A stretch of DNA of 64,000 nt from contig PBSN01000008.1 of assembly GCA_002726235.1 (NCBI GenBank), positions 386,635 through 450,634 on the forward strand. Reading direction: 5' to 3'. Of the stretch, positions 7,530-14,978 are shown piece after piece (the first letter of the stretch is position 1; every line of letters starts with the position of its first letter). Source of the DNA: Nitrospiraceae bacterium (lineage in GTDB: Bacteria > Nitrospirota > Nitrospiria > Nitrospirales > UBA2166). The notes under the pieces are model-generated. The model did no database searches, was not told where the DNA came from, and was given only the letters and a program-made list of their open reading frames with translations. The translations under genes and the position numbers were made by a program.

Positions 7530-8497
7530 GGAATCACAACGATACCATGAGGATCTTTTCCAACGGGAATACTGGCCACAACAGTGTGTGTAGATAGCTC
7601 AATCACTTCGACAGTTTCGGTATCTCGACTCGTCACATACAATTCCTTGCCATCAGGAGAAAACACAGGAATATCAGGACGTTTTCCAACCGGGATTGTC
7701 ACAATAGGAACGCGATGCCGAACATCAATAAGTGAAACTGTGTCATCACCTCGGTTTGCAACCGCAGCAAGCTTTCCATCAGATGTTATAGCGAGACCAT
7801 GAGTATCTTTTCCAAGCGCAATCTCAGCGACAACTGTACGTGTCGCTGTATCAATCACCGACACCTGATCTTCGCCGCCTTCGGTAACCCACAGCTCTCC
7901 GCCACTCGGTGTGATGCTGATTCCCATTGCATCCTTCCCCGCAAACACATCCTGAACTGTTTGCCGTTCCCAAGTATCAATCACTGAGATATCCGCTGAA
8001 CCACCATTACTCACATAAGCGTAGTGACCATCAGGACTAAATACGGTAAGCATCGGTTTTTTTCCCACAGGTATTGTGTCAATGACTTTCTGCTCTGCCA
8101 ACGAAATAATCGAAACCGTATTTGCCCCCACATTTGCAGTGTAAAGATATTGACCATCAGGTGTTACCGAAACTCCATGTGTTTTCGTTCCAGCTGGAAT
8201 GCTTACCACTTCTCGTTTGGCTACGGTATCAAACACCACAACATTGTGACTTCCGACGTTTGCAATATACAGGTGTTTTCCGTCTAAAGATGCCACAAGA
8301 TTGTGTGGTTTCTTGCTTGAAAGTGGAATAGTGTGGGTTACCTCTTTCGTTGTGGAATCAATAACCGACAAGGAATTCGAAGCTTGATTTCCTACATAAA
8401 TTGTCGCGGCGTGGACAGGAACACTGAAACAAAGCACGGCAGACATACACATTAGCCCCAAATGGACTATCCGTTTATTTCGAAGTAGCGTCATCAT
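7526..8497 (-). CDS. Exported YVTN-family beta-propeller protein
   Basis: After a Sec signal peptide ending VPVHA, the protein consists of about seven repeats of roughly 42 residues. Each has a strand such as LYIANVGSHNVVVFD, LYTANVGANTVSIIS, LWVTEGGEDQVSVID or AAVANRGDDTVSLID followed by a TIPVGKKP-type turn, which is the YncE/YVTN propeller pattern. The frame extends to 8509, but GGAGG lies just upstream of tandem ATG codons at 8497 and 8494, so I start at 8497; this leaves a short overlap with the cytochrome gene. YVTN propellers often accompany PQQ enzymes or c-type cytochromes. No catalytic residues are evident. Confidence 0.9.
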   Translation of the reverse strand: MMTLLRNKRIVHLGLMCMSAVLCFSVPVHAATIYVGNQASNSLSVIDSTTKEVTHTIPLSSKKPHNLVASLDGKHLYIANVGSHNVVVFDTVAKREVVSIPAGTKTHGVSVTPDGQYLYTANVGANTVSIISLAEQKVIDTIPVGKKPMLTVFSPDGHYAYVSNGGSADISVIDTWERQTVQDVFAGKDAMGISITPSGGELWVTEGGEDQVSVIDTATRTVVAEIALGKDTHGLAITSDGKLAAVANRGDDTVSLIDVRHRVPIVTIPVGKRPDIPVFSPDGKELYVTSRDTETVEVIELSTHTVVASIPVGKDPHGIVVIP

Positions 8498-8933
8498 GGG
8501 TACCTCCATGTTGATCCGATGCCGAAAACATCGTGCGTAGGAAGTTTACAACATGCCACCGATCTTCTTCTGATAATTGCAACTGCCAGTTTGGCATGGC
8601 CCGCCGACCGACAGTGATTTTCCAGTAGAGACTGCCATCAGATTGTCGTTGTATCGCTGGATCCATGAAATTCGCCATGGCAACGCCCAAACTCAGTGAC
8701 GATGGGCCATCTCCATCACCTCGCGAACCATGACACACTTGGCAATTCTTGGCGTACACCAATATCCCACGTCCAATTGAAGCTTGTGTCGGAAGAATCG
8801 GGTTTTGACGTTGTTTGGCTTCGCCTGGAATATCCCAAGACGTTGACCGTTCGATCGCAAAAAGGGGAGTAGAGCAAAAAACAAGAAATGCAATGCTAAG
8901 GAGAAAAGCGCGACTCAAATGAATTGTTAACAC
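8475..8933 (-). CDS. Monoheme class I cytochrome c, exported
   Basis: A 152-residue periplasmic cytochrome. A signal peptide (residues 1-26, ending PLFA) precedes one heme-binding site, CQVCH at about residues 64-68, and RRAMPNW near residue 113 supplies the likely axial methionine. The terminal EEDRWHVVNFLRT helix is typical of small class I cytochromes. The tail ends in a His/Asp-rich stretch. It lies 9 bases after soxZ and overlaps the next gene, so it belongs to the same transcript. A role in passing electrons from the SoxYZ-linked reaction to a terminal acceptor is inferred from position only. Confidence 0.9.
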   Translation of the reverse strand: MLTIHLSRAFLLSIAFLVFCSTPLFAIERSTSWDIPGEAKQRQNPILPTQASIGRGILVYAKNCQVCHGSRGDGDGPSSLSLGVAMANFMDPAIQRQSDGSLYWKITVGRRAMPNWQLQLSEEDRWHVVNFLRTMFSASDQHGGTHDDATSK

Positions 8934-8942
8934 GTAGCACCC

Positions 8943-9332
8943 TTACCCCTCGGTAAATCGAAGCATCGTGGATGCTTCATACGCTTTCTCGTCACTGCTG
9001 GTGAAGACGACCCTAATTTGGCCTTCCTCTGAGGCTCGAAGTTTAAATGTCACAATTGGATCATCACTAAGTGCAGCGCTCATCTCATAGGTTGACACTA
9101 ACGCGTCACGAAAAAACACTTCCATCTTGTTAATGTAAAATGCTGGCTCGCCTTTGGCAAAAACATGTTCCGCTATCATTCGAAGCCCTGTCCTAGCTGG
9201 ATGGCGCATCTTGGCCTGCACTTTTATGACTTTCCCTCTGGAAATCCGTATGGGCAACCGAATGCGAGGAGGTGCAATCAGCTGTGAAGAGGAAATTGGA
9301 TTCTGATGATGTTGCTTGTGCTGCTCTGCCAT
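8943..9332 (-). CDS. soxZ: SoxZ-like sulfur carrier subunit
   Basis: SoxZ forms the heterodimer that holds SoxY, the protein on which sulfur intermediates are carried in the periplasmic Sox pathway. The 129 residues show the SoxZ immunoglobulin-like fold. The conserved opening KAKMRHPARTGLR is at about residues 40-52, followed by FYINKMEVFFRDALV and a closing VVFTSSDEKAYEAST. There is no signal peptide, as expected, because SoxZ travels with SoxY. It follows soxY by 22 bases. The N-terminal 25 residues (His/Gln-rich) are longer than in typical SoxZ. SoxB, SoxX and SoxCD are not in this window. Confidence 0.88.
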   Translation of the reverse strand: MAEQHKQHHQNPISSSQLIAPPRIRLPIRISRGKVIKVQAKMRHPARTGLRMIAEHVFAKGEPAFYINKMEVFFRDALVSTYEMSAALSDDPIVTFKLRASEEGQIRVVFTSSDEKAYEASTMLRFTEG

Positions 9333-9354
9333 GTCAAACTACCCGTCGCCCAGT

Positions 9355-9867
9355 CTAACACCCACCAACGGCCACATCTATACTGTGTTCAGTGACCCAT
9401 TTTCCATGCTGATTACACTCCGCAATAACATAAACTGTAGATTCACCAGAATCAATTCGAAGTTGGGTGTACAGATACACTTCGCCATTGTCTGGAGTAA
9501 AACTAAAGGTGCCTTTCCAGATGATTGGATCATGGTAGTCAAGAATTTGCACACTGGTTATGTAATGGTCCTGTTCCATAGGATGGTCCATTGCGACGAT
9601 AATGGGGGCGTTGGCACCATCCTCAACAACATCAGGCATCCGTATCATTGGAATATGCAGCTTCTCAAAAGGAGTTAGGCTCTCTCGGTCACGAGGAAAC
9701 TGAATCAGCTCAGGCAATGTCGACGCGCTCGCCACAGGTCTGCCGAGAAACCCAGATATGCCGAACGCGCCGAGGCTCCCAAACCATGCCCAGAGCATCT
9801 CTCGCCTAGTCAAATTCTTGGCAAATCGAGCCATGGAACGCACCCCATTAAACGAATACTGCCTCAC
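9355..9867 (-). CDS. soxY: SoxY-like sulfur carrier with Tat signal and C-terminal Cys
   Basis: SoxY carries sulfur on a cysteine at the end of a flexible C-terminal arm. Here the protein (170 residues) has a twin-arginine signal, TRREMLW at about residues 20-26 followed by a hydrophobic stretch ending ASA. The SoxY core follows, with PIIVAMDHPMEQDHYITSVQ and YLYTQLRIDSGESTVYVIAE. It ends VAVGGC, so the carrier cysteine is the very last residue; canonical SoxY ends GGCGG or similar. The start is GTG 9867 with GGAGAT upstream; ATG at 9834 is an alternative that keeps the Tat motif. It lies between a diheme cytochrome gene and soxZ. Confidence 0.88.
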   Translation of the reverse strand: MRQYSFNGVRSMARFAKNLTRREMLWAWFGSLGAFGISGFLGRPVASASTLPELIQFPRDRESLTPFEKLHIPMIRMPDVVEDGANAPIIVAMDHPMEQDHYITSVQILDYHDPIIWKGTFSFTPDNGEVYLYTQLRIDSGESTVYVIAECNQHGKWVTEHSIDVAVGGC

Positions 9868-9898
9868 CCATTTATCTCCACAGGTACTAGTAAAATAG

Positions 9899-10729
9899 CT
9901 AGAGCTTCAGATCCCATTTGAGACTTGTTAAGTAAGCATTCACTGCATTGAGTTCATCAGAAGATAAATTGAAACTTGGCATGAAAGTCCGTGGTTTCAT
10001 TTTTTGCGGGTCGGTGAGCCAACTATCCCTCCATTCCGGTCGAATTTTACTTCCCACAAATGTCAGGTCAGGGTAGCCAAAAACACCTCTGGCATCGTCA
10101 TCCTCACCAATGGTGTGGCAGGCTCGACAATCATAGGCATCAGGGGCGGCCAGAGCCTCTCCGATTTTCTCCAACGACTTCCCTGATGAGAGAATTGTGG
10201 CCGGGTCAAAATCAACCTTCAGGGTTTCAAGAAAGGCAATCACATCCGCAACCTCTTGATCACCTGCCCAGTCAAAAACTGGCATCTGAGTCTGTGGAAA
10301 CATTTCCGTGGGATCCCAAATCCAGTTAAACAGCCACTGTTTGCTTCGCCGAGCCGTCACCTGGTTGAGTGTTGGGCCTGTCTCACCCCCAATATATTCA
10401 CCATCTTGCAAGACACTGTGGCATTGAAGACACTGCACACCATCACCCCAGTCCTTTTGGAACAATGCCTCACCGCGCTTTGCATCACCTGCTGGGATCT
10501 CTGCCAATTCTCCTCCAAGCGGACCGGCGGCCGGGGCAAAACGAACCGACGGATGCATATCATCAAACGAAACAACAACTGGCGCCGGCGGTGACGATGA
10601 AGTTGCCTCAGACGTGATTTCTTCAGAATTGGTCGCGCATCCGGCCAACAGAAAGATGCAACCAATCACTAGCGGCACATAGGTTTTCCACGATAACGAT
10701 CGCATTGTTTGCATTTTTGGAATGACCAT
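9899..10729 (-). CDS. Diheme cytochrome c lipoprotein
   Basis: The protein has 276 residues. A lipoprotein signal (LLAGC, Cys31) leads into two class I cytochrome domains, each with a CxxCH site: CLQCH at about 100-104 and CRACH at about 201-205. Likely axial methionines are in TQMPVF and TFMPSF. Its second domain closely resembles the one in the product at 12114-12824 (AYDCRACHTIGE, YPDL, VGSKI), so the two are paralogues, but only this one is lipid-anchored. It sits between the Asp-box protein gene and soxY. Membrane-anchored diheme cytochromes of this kind usually pass electrons toward an oxidase or quinone-linked complex; the partner here is unknown. Confidence 0.92.
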   Translation of the reverse strand: MVIPKMQTMRSLSWKTYVPLVIGCIFLLAGCATNSEEITSEATSSSPPAPVVVSFDDMHPSVRFAPAAGPLGGELAEIPAGDAKRGEALFQKDWGDGVQCLQCHSVLQDGEYIGGETGPTLNQVTARRSKQWLFNWIWDPTEMFPQTQMPVFDWAGDQEVADVIAFLETLKVDFDPATILSSGKSLEKIGEALAAPDAYDCRACHTIGEDDDARGVFGYPDLTFVGSKIRPEWRDSWLTDPQKMKPRTFMPSFNLSSDELNAVNAYLTSLKWDLKL

Positions 10730-10768
10730 TGGTTCCTCCCATTATTAATTGTCTTACTTTCATGAATA

Positions 10769-12103
10769 CTACTGCTTAATGGAAATCGCACTAAAGTAAA
10801 TATCGCTACACTGGACTGGGGGACAGGGCGACAACAATCCAGTATCATGTCGTTGATCCGACCACATGACAAGAAAACGTTTTGACTCACTCACAGCAAG
10901 ACTCGGAAAAAGCTGATCTTCTGACCCTCCATCGTCATCAATCTGAACATTTTTTGTAAACGTTTTCCCTCTGTCACGACTCAGGGAGAAAAAAATATCA
11001 AAATTGTCATATCGCTTGTCCTCCCAAACCACACCAATCGTGCCATCGGAGGTAACTGCGATACTCGGATGAAACTGAAAGGCATCAGAAGAGTCATCGC
11101 TCACCTTAATGTTAAGACCAAATGATTTCCCGCCATCGACACTCTTTCCAAAATAAATATCTGGCTGGCTATTATTTCGAAGATCGTGCCAAGCAATATA
11201 TATATGACCTTTCGCATCAACTGCCAGACTTGGGTTGAATTGGTGCGTCTTCGTTTCATCATCACTGACCATCAGATTGCGACTAAATGACTCGCCGCCA
11301 TCAGTGCTTCTTGCAAAGAAAATATCCGCATTGCCTTTCCGATGATCATGCCACGCAAGAACAATCGTCCCGTCCGGACTCACAGCCAACGTTGGGTAGA
11401 GCTGCCCAGCACTGCCAAATTCGTCAGTGACCTTGACATTGCGGCGAAATGTTCGACCTCCATCCATGCTCTTTGAAAAATAGATGTCGGCCTGCGCACG
11501 TCGATAGTCTTGCCATACAACGTAAATCTCCCCTTTAGTTCCTAAAGCAACCATAGGATGTGTTTGAAACGCAGCTGGTTCAACGTATTCAGGATCTCCA
11601 AATTCATCGACTGCAGGCTCGCGGGTTTCATCATCATTCACCTTGACACTCGCAGTGAAGCCCCCAGTAACACCAAGAGAGATACTACGAGCAAAATAAA
11701 TATCCTGATCTCCATCACGTTCGTCTAGCCAAACGACGTACACATGCCCCTGCGCATCAATGGCTGAGGTTGCTCCATACAAATGAGCCTTATCTGGGAT
11801 ATCATTTACACGAACCGACGGAGCGAACGTCGCTCCATCATCTAGGCTTTGGACAGCAAAGATGTTTGATCGCCCTGCCCGCTCATCCGACCACACCGCC
11901 ACAACAAGCTGTTCATCAGTCTCAAGCTTTCGAGATACCAAGCCTCGTTGACCGGCAGACAGCGTCATTGCGGTGACCTTCCCAACGGGATAATCAGAAA
12001 TCCGCATGTTTGACTGGCCTGCTGTTTGTCCCATCCGACCACTCCCAATCCAAAGGATCACTAGTCCAAGCAGGAGAATAATGAGGAAAAAACCGCGTCG
12101 CAA
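10769..12103 (-). CDS. Exported sialidase-fold (BNR/Asp-box) repeat protein
   Basis: A 444-residue protein with an N-terminal hydrophobic segment (FFLIILLLGLVILWIGSG) that acts as signal or anchor. It is followed by a six-bladed propeller built from about 60-residue repeats. Each repeat has a WxDxR-type strand (VVWLDERDGDQDIYFARS, VVWQDYRRAQADIYFSKS, LAWHDHRKGNADIFFARS) and an Asp-box turn (MDGGRTF, TDGGESF, VDGGKSF). The fold is shared with sialidases, but the sialidase arginine triad is not obvious, so I do not infer hydrolase activity. It is flanked on both sides by paralogous diheme cytochrome genes at 10- and 39-base distances, suggesting a scaffold or a partner of those cytochromes. Confidence 0.87.
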   Translation of the reverse strand: MRRGFFLIILLLGLVILWIGSGRMGQTAGQSNMRISDYPVGKVTAMTLSAGQRGLVSRKLETDEQLVVAVWSDERAGRSNIFAVQSLDDGATFAPSVRVNDIPDKAHLYGATSAIDAQGHVYVVWLDERDGDQDIYFARSISLGVTGGFTASVKVNDDETREPAVDEFGDPEYVEPAAFQTHPMVALGTKGEIYVVWQDYRRAQADIYFSKSMDGGRTFRRNVKVTDEFGSAGQLYPTLAVSPDGTIVLAWHDHRKGNADIFFARSTDGGESFSRNLMVSDDETKTHQFNPSLAVDAKGHIYIAWHDLRNNSQPDIYFGKSVDGGKSFGLNIKVSDDSSDAFQFHPSIAVTSDGTIGVVWEDKRYDNFDIFFSLSRDRGKTFTKNVQIDDDGGSEDQLFPSLAVSESKRFLVMWSDQRHDTGLLSPCPPVQCSDIYFSAISIKQ

Positions 12104-12113
12104 TGGTGGACTA

Positions 12114-12824
12114 CTATTTCAAGCTCTCAAGATATGTCGTAATTGCTGTGATAGCATCCTCAGAGAGATTGAAGTCTGGCATAAACGTTCCCTCGATGAT
12201 ATCGTCGGGGTTCCTCAACCAGATATGCTCCCATTCCCGATAAATCTTACTCCCAACATGGGTCAGGTCGGGATACATCGCCCGACCACCTCCAGCCTCC
12301 CCTTCCCCTATTGTATGACAGGCTCGACAATCATAGGCATTGACCAACACTTCTCCTGCCGCAATGTTCGCACCCCCGTGTTGAGTGATAACAGCCGCGA
12401 CATCAGGCGGCGTTGCAGTGGACATAAGAAACGCGGCAATGTCAGCAGATTGTTGTAGGTTTTCCCATGGAAATTGCGGCATCGGCGTCTCTGGATAAAT
12501 CGATCGCGGTTCATTCACAAATTCGAAAAGATGGTCTTCCGACCTGCGCAACCCAACCTCGGTAAGAGTTGGACCGACTCTTCCACCTGCCAACAATTTA
12601 GAACCATCTGGTTGTGCTTCATACAATGCCTCATGGTCAATGATATGACAATTTACGCAAAGGCTCTTCTTATACAGTTCTACACCCTTTACGGGATCTC
12701 CAACCAGCGGTTGCTCCTCCGCAAATCCAATAGTTCCCCCTAGGAACATGCCACTCAACAATACAGCAGCCCCGACATACCATATTCCTGTCCAGCGCAT
12801 GGAATCGTGTTTCTGTTGCTTCAT
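12114..12824 (-). CDS. Diheme cytochrome c, exported
   Basis: First gene of the long minus-strand unit. After a signal peptide ending IGFA, the protein (about 236 residues) has two heme sites, CVNCH at about 56-60 and CRACH at about 166-170. Each is followed by a GPTL or PDLTHVG turn and a methionine motif (TPMPQF, TFMPDF). It is a paralogue of the lipoprotein encoded at 9899-10729 but lacks the lipobox. The frame can be extended two codons to a GTG at 12830, but GAGGAGGG is spaced best for ATG 12824. It is probably a soluble periplasmic electron carrier. Confidence 0.92.
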   Translation of the reverse strand: MKQQKHDSMRWTGIWYVGAAVLLSGMFLGGTIGFAEEQPLVGDPVKGVELYKKSLCVNCHIIDHEALYEAQPDGSKLLAGGRVGPTLTEVGLRRSEDHLFEFVNEPRSIYPETPMPQFPWENLQQSADIAAFLMSTATPPDVAAVITQHGGANIAAGEVLVNAYDCRACHTIGEGEAGGGRAMYPDLTHVGSKIYREWEHIWLRNPDDIIEGTFMPDFNLSEDAITAITTYLESLK

Positions 12825-12921
12825 TGCCACCCTCCTCTAGCAAAGAATTAACGACGTACTATCCGCCCAAGTTTAACAACTCACGTACCGTATAATAGCA
12901 AACTCGCTCGCCCAAAGGGAT

Positions 12922-12963
12922 AAAAAAAGGGGGAGAAGATTTCTTCTCCCCCCCCCTTTTTTT
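12922..12963 (-). terminator. Strong bidirectional-type terminator after the SoxA-like cytochromes
   Basis: A perfect 10-bp stem (GGGGGAGAAG at 12929-12938 with CTTCTCCCCC at 12943-12952) with a four-base loop. On the minus strand it is followed by seven T (12922-12928), so it ends the three-cytochrome transcript. On the plus strand there are also seven T, but only after four extra C. The nine-base C run (12948-12956) is longer than the opposing five-base G run. Confidence 0.9.
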
Positions 12964-12994
12964 CTAGCACTCAGTTGAAACAGGAAACGCGATC

Positions 12995-13639
12995 TTACAT
13001 GGCACCTGCAACCGGACCAGCCGGTAGAATTTTCTTGGCACCTGGTTTCCACTTCTTCCCTTTGCTAAAAGACGAGATATAGTTCGCAAGATCGACTGAG
13101 GCCTGAGTGTTTTGATCAATCCATTGGCCTTTGTTGAACGCCGAAATGCACATATTGTTCATAGCCGGAAGGTTCACCATAAACCCACGACGCGGCCCGC
13201 GTGGCTTCGGAAAGCTTACCGCAGCGCCTTTGAGGGTCGGAATCGACAATTTCGGACGAAACACGAATCCACCGGGTTTAATGACCTCAGTTGTAGCTGC
13301 CCCACCAATTGATCCTCCACCTTCATGACAACTCGCACAACTTTGTCCGGCATTCCCATTACCAAGCGTTGGATCGTGATAGATCTTCTTGCCTCGCTCC
13401 AACGAAGCTTCCATGGTATCTGGGGCGCTATTTTGCATTGCCTTCATTAACTCAGCCACCTCTGCATCCGACAAATACGGATCCGCCATCATTCTGATAT
13501 CTATGGGCTTAGCGTTGGCTAATTTCGCTTCCATTGAATCGGCCCCAATTCCTTTACCGGCACCAGCCGTTGTACCTCCACCTGCACATGACGCGAAAGC
13601 AAACAGAGGTATGGCTAAGAGACTGATATATCGTTTCAT
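12995..13639 (-). CDS. SoxA-like monoheme cytochrome c lipoprotein
   Basis: Third of three tandem paralogues. The signal ends in a lipobox (FAFASC, Cys18), so this copy is probably membrane-tethered. One heme site, CASCHEGGGS, begins at about residue 101. It is followed by IPTLKGAAVSFP, AMNNMC (Cys164) and DLANYISSFSKGK. In SoxA each half has CxxCH, then GVA..YP, then a lone cysteine in a helix, then a ..YIA..SrG ending. The order and spacing here match one SoxA half-domain, and the lone cysteine could be a heme ligand or sulfur-binding residue. The protein is 214 residues. It is the last gene before the terminator at 12922-12963. Confidence 0.87.
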   Translation of the reverse strand: MKRYISLLAIPLFAFASCAGGGTTAGAGKGIGADSMEAKLANAKPIDIRMMADPYLSDAEVAELMKAMQNSAPDTMEASLERGKKIYHDPTLGNGNAGQSCASCHEGGGSIGGAATTEVIKPGGFVFRPKLSIPTLKGAAVSFPKPRGPRRGFMVNLPAMNNMCISAFNKGQWIDQNTQASVDLANYISSFSKGKKWKPGAKKILPAGPVAGAM

Positions 13640-13696
13640 TTCATCCTCCCATTGTCAGAGATCCTTAAGAACCTCATACCATTACCACATCTTTGC

Positions 13697-14233
13697 TTAT
13701 GGCAAGGTTGGCTTACCACCCGGCTCATACCGCTTTCCTTTGCTCAAACTGGCAACATAGGACTCAAGATCAATCGCCTGGTGAGAATTTCTGTTTAAAG
13801 GTTTCCCCTTCAAAAATGTCATCAGGCACATGTTGTTCATGCCAGCGAGGTCAGTGACGACCTTCATCGGACCTCGCACGGCCGGAAAATGCGCAGCAGC
13901 ACCCTTCAGGGTAGGAATGGCCACCTGCATGGCCTGTCCTTTCCACTTCATCTCTGTCGCACCCCCAACCGATCCACCACCTTCATGGCAACTCGCACAA
14001 CTTTGCCCAGTGGTGTTATGCCCTAGCTTTGGATCATTGAACATTTTATTACCGGCTTTAACAGAATCCTTTAATGTCACGATGTCCATGTCAGCCATGG
14101 TACCCATCCCAACCATGCCGGTTTCCGGTGACAACAACTTCATCCCCGGAAGAGACGCTGCTCCAGCATACGTAACCACCCCGAGCAATATCGCGACGCT
14201 CCCCAAAAGCAAAATAACTTTTGCCATTTTCAT
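13697..14233 (-). CDS. SoxA-like monoheme cytochrome c
   Basis: Middle paralogue, 178 residues, with a Sec-type signal (residues 1-26, ending YAGAA) and no lipobox. The heme site CASCHEGGGS starts at about residue 79. The family block follows: IPTLKGAAAHFPAVRGP, AGMNNMC (Cys136) and DLESYVASLSKGKRYEPGG. The lone cysteine after the heme corresponds by position to the SoxA half-domain cysteine. It is 24 bases after the first paralogue gene and 57 before the third, so all three probably share one transcript. The substrate or redox partner is not indicated by the sequence. Confidence 0.87.
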   Translation of the reverse strand: MKMAKVILLLGSVAILLGVVTYAGAASLPGMKLLSPETGMVGMGTMADMDIVTLKDSVKAGNKMFNDPKLGHNTTGQSCASCHEGGGSVGGATEMKWKGQAMQVAIPTLKGAAAHFPAVRGPMKVVTDLAGMNNMCLMTFLKGKPLNRNSHQAIDLESYVASLSKGKRYEPGGKPTLP

Positions 14234-14257
14234 CGCATTCCCCCTTAGGTTGGTAGA

Positions 14258-14827
14258 TTACATCGCCCCAGGAATTGGAGTCGGGACGATCTTTTTTCCG
14301 CCAATTTTATACCGTTTTCCCTTGCTGAGAGACCCTATATAAGTCTGAAGATCGACAGCCGGCCGCATGTTTTTGTTCAACGGCAAGCCCTTCATGAAGG
14401 TCATAATGCACATGTTATTCATGTCCCCAAGATCAGCAATCCGCTTCATCGGACCACGAATAGCGGGGAAATTCACCGCAGCGCCTTTCAAGGTTGGAAT
14501 GGCAACCATCATTTTCATGCCCTTCCAATTCATTTCCGCAGCGCCGCCGACCGATCCACCACCACTATGACAGGTTGCGCAAGACTGGCCCGTCTCGTTC
14601 TTACCCAACTTGGGGTTATTGAACATCTTTTCCCCACGCATTAACGAAGCTTCAAGGGTGTCTGGCTTCATGTTCATCATCATTTCTTTCATCTTCATGA
14701 CTTTCTCTTTCGGGATATATGGGTCCGGCATTGCCCCCTTCATACCCTCGCCGGCTATCGCATACAGCGACACCCCAAAGACTGCAACCGCAATCGCGGC
14801 ACTGATCAAAACTACTTTCTTACTCAT
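14258..14827 (-). CDS. SoxA-like monoheme cytochrome c, methionine-rich
   Basis: First gene of the three-cytochrome operon, 189 residues. The signal peptide ends near YAIAGEG. The heme site CATCHSGGGS starts at about residue 83. GMKMMVAIPTLKGAAVNFP, GDMNNMC (Cys140) and DLQTYIGSLSKGKRYKIGG follow, giving the same SoxA half-domain order as its neighbours. Between the signal and the heme there is a methionine-rich helix (about residues 44-54), and more methionines follow the heme, which might bind copper or simply be flexible. The leader is about 115 bases long from a predicted promoter with a palindromic operator. Confidence 0.87.
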   Translation of the reverse strand: MSKKVVLISAAIAVAVFGVSLYAIAGEGMKGAMPDPYIPKEKVMKMKEMMMNMKPDTLEASLMRGEKMFNNPKLGKNETGQSCATCHSGGGSVGGAAEMNWKGMKMMVAIPTLKGAAVNFPAIRGPMKRIADLGDMNNMCIMTFMKGLPLNKNMRPAVDLQTYIGSLSKGKRYKIGGKKIVPTPIPGAM

Positions 14828-14923
14828 CAGCTGACGTCCTCCCTTCTTGATCCTGAATTAATTGAACACAAATCTCTACCAATTTACGTCACACCAGAGT
14901 GTAGCAACGCTCACGCAACATCA

Positions 14924-14941
14924 TATATCATTAGTGATATA
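14924..14941. promoter_or_regulatory. Palindromic operator-like site
   Basis: TATATCA at 14924-14930 and TGATATA at 14935-14941 form a perfect 7-bp dyad around a TTAG centre. It lies at about +1 to +18 of the predicted minus-strand promoter, a position typical of a repressor site. It does not match the usual FNR or CRP half-site order. Confidence 0.4.
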
Positions 14942-14948
14942 GCACACA

Positions 14949-14978
14949 AAAGTACCACACGAAATTCAGGCTTGTCAA
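14949..14978 (-). promoter_or_regulatory. Candidate promoter of the SoxA-like cytochrome operon
   Basis: On the minus strand a perfect TTGACA (14973-14978) lies 18 bases from a weak -10, TACTTT (14949-14954). A start near 14942 is predicted, directly at the palindrome. The weak -10 fits an activator-dependent or tightly regulated promoter. Confidence 0.35.

Noticed and set aside
10769-12103. Sialidase activity for the BNR propeller
   Set aside because: Asp boxes alone are structural; the arginine triad and catalytic pair of true sialidases are not evident.
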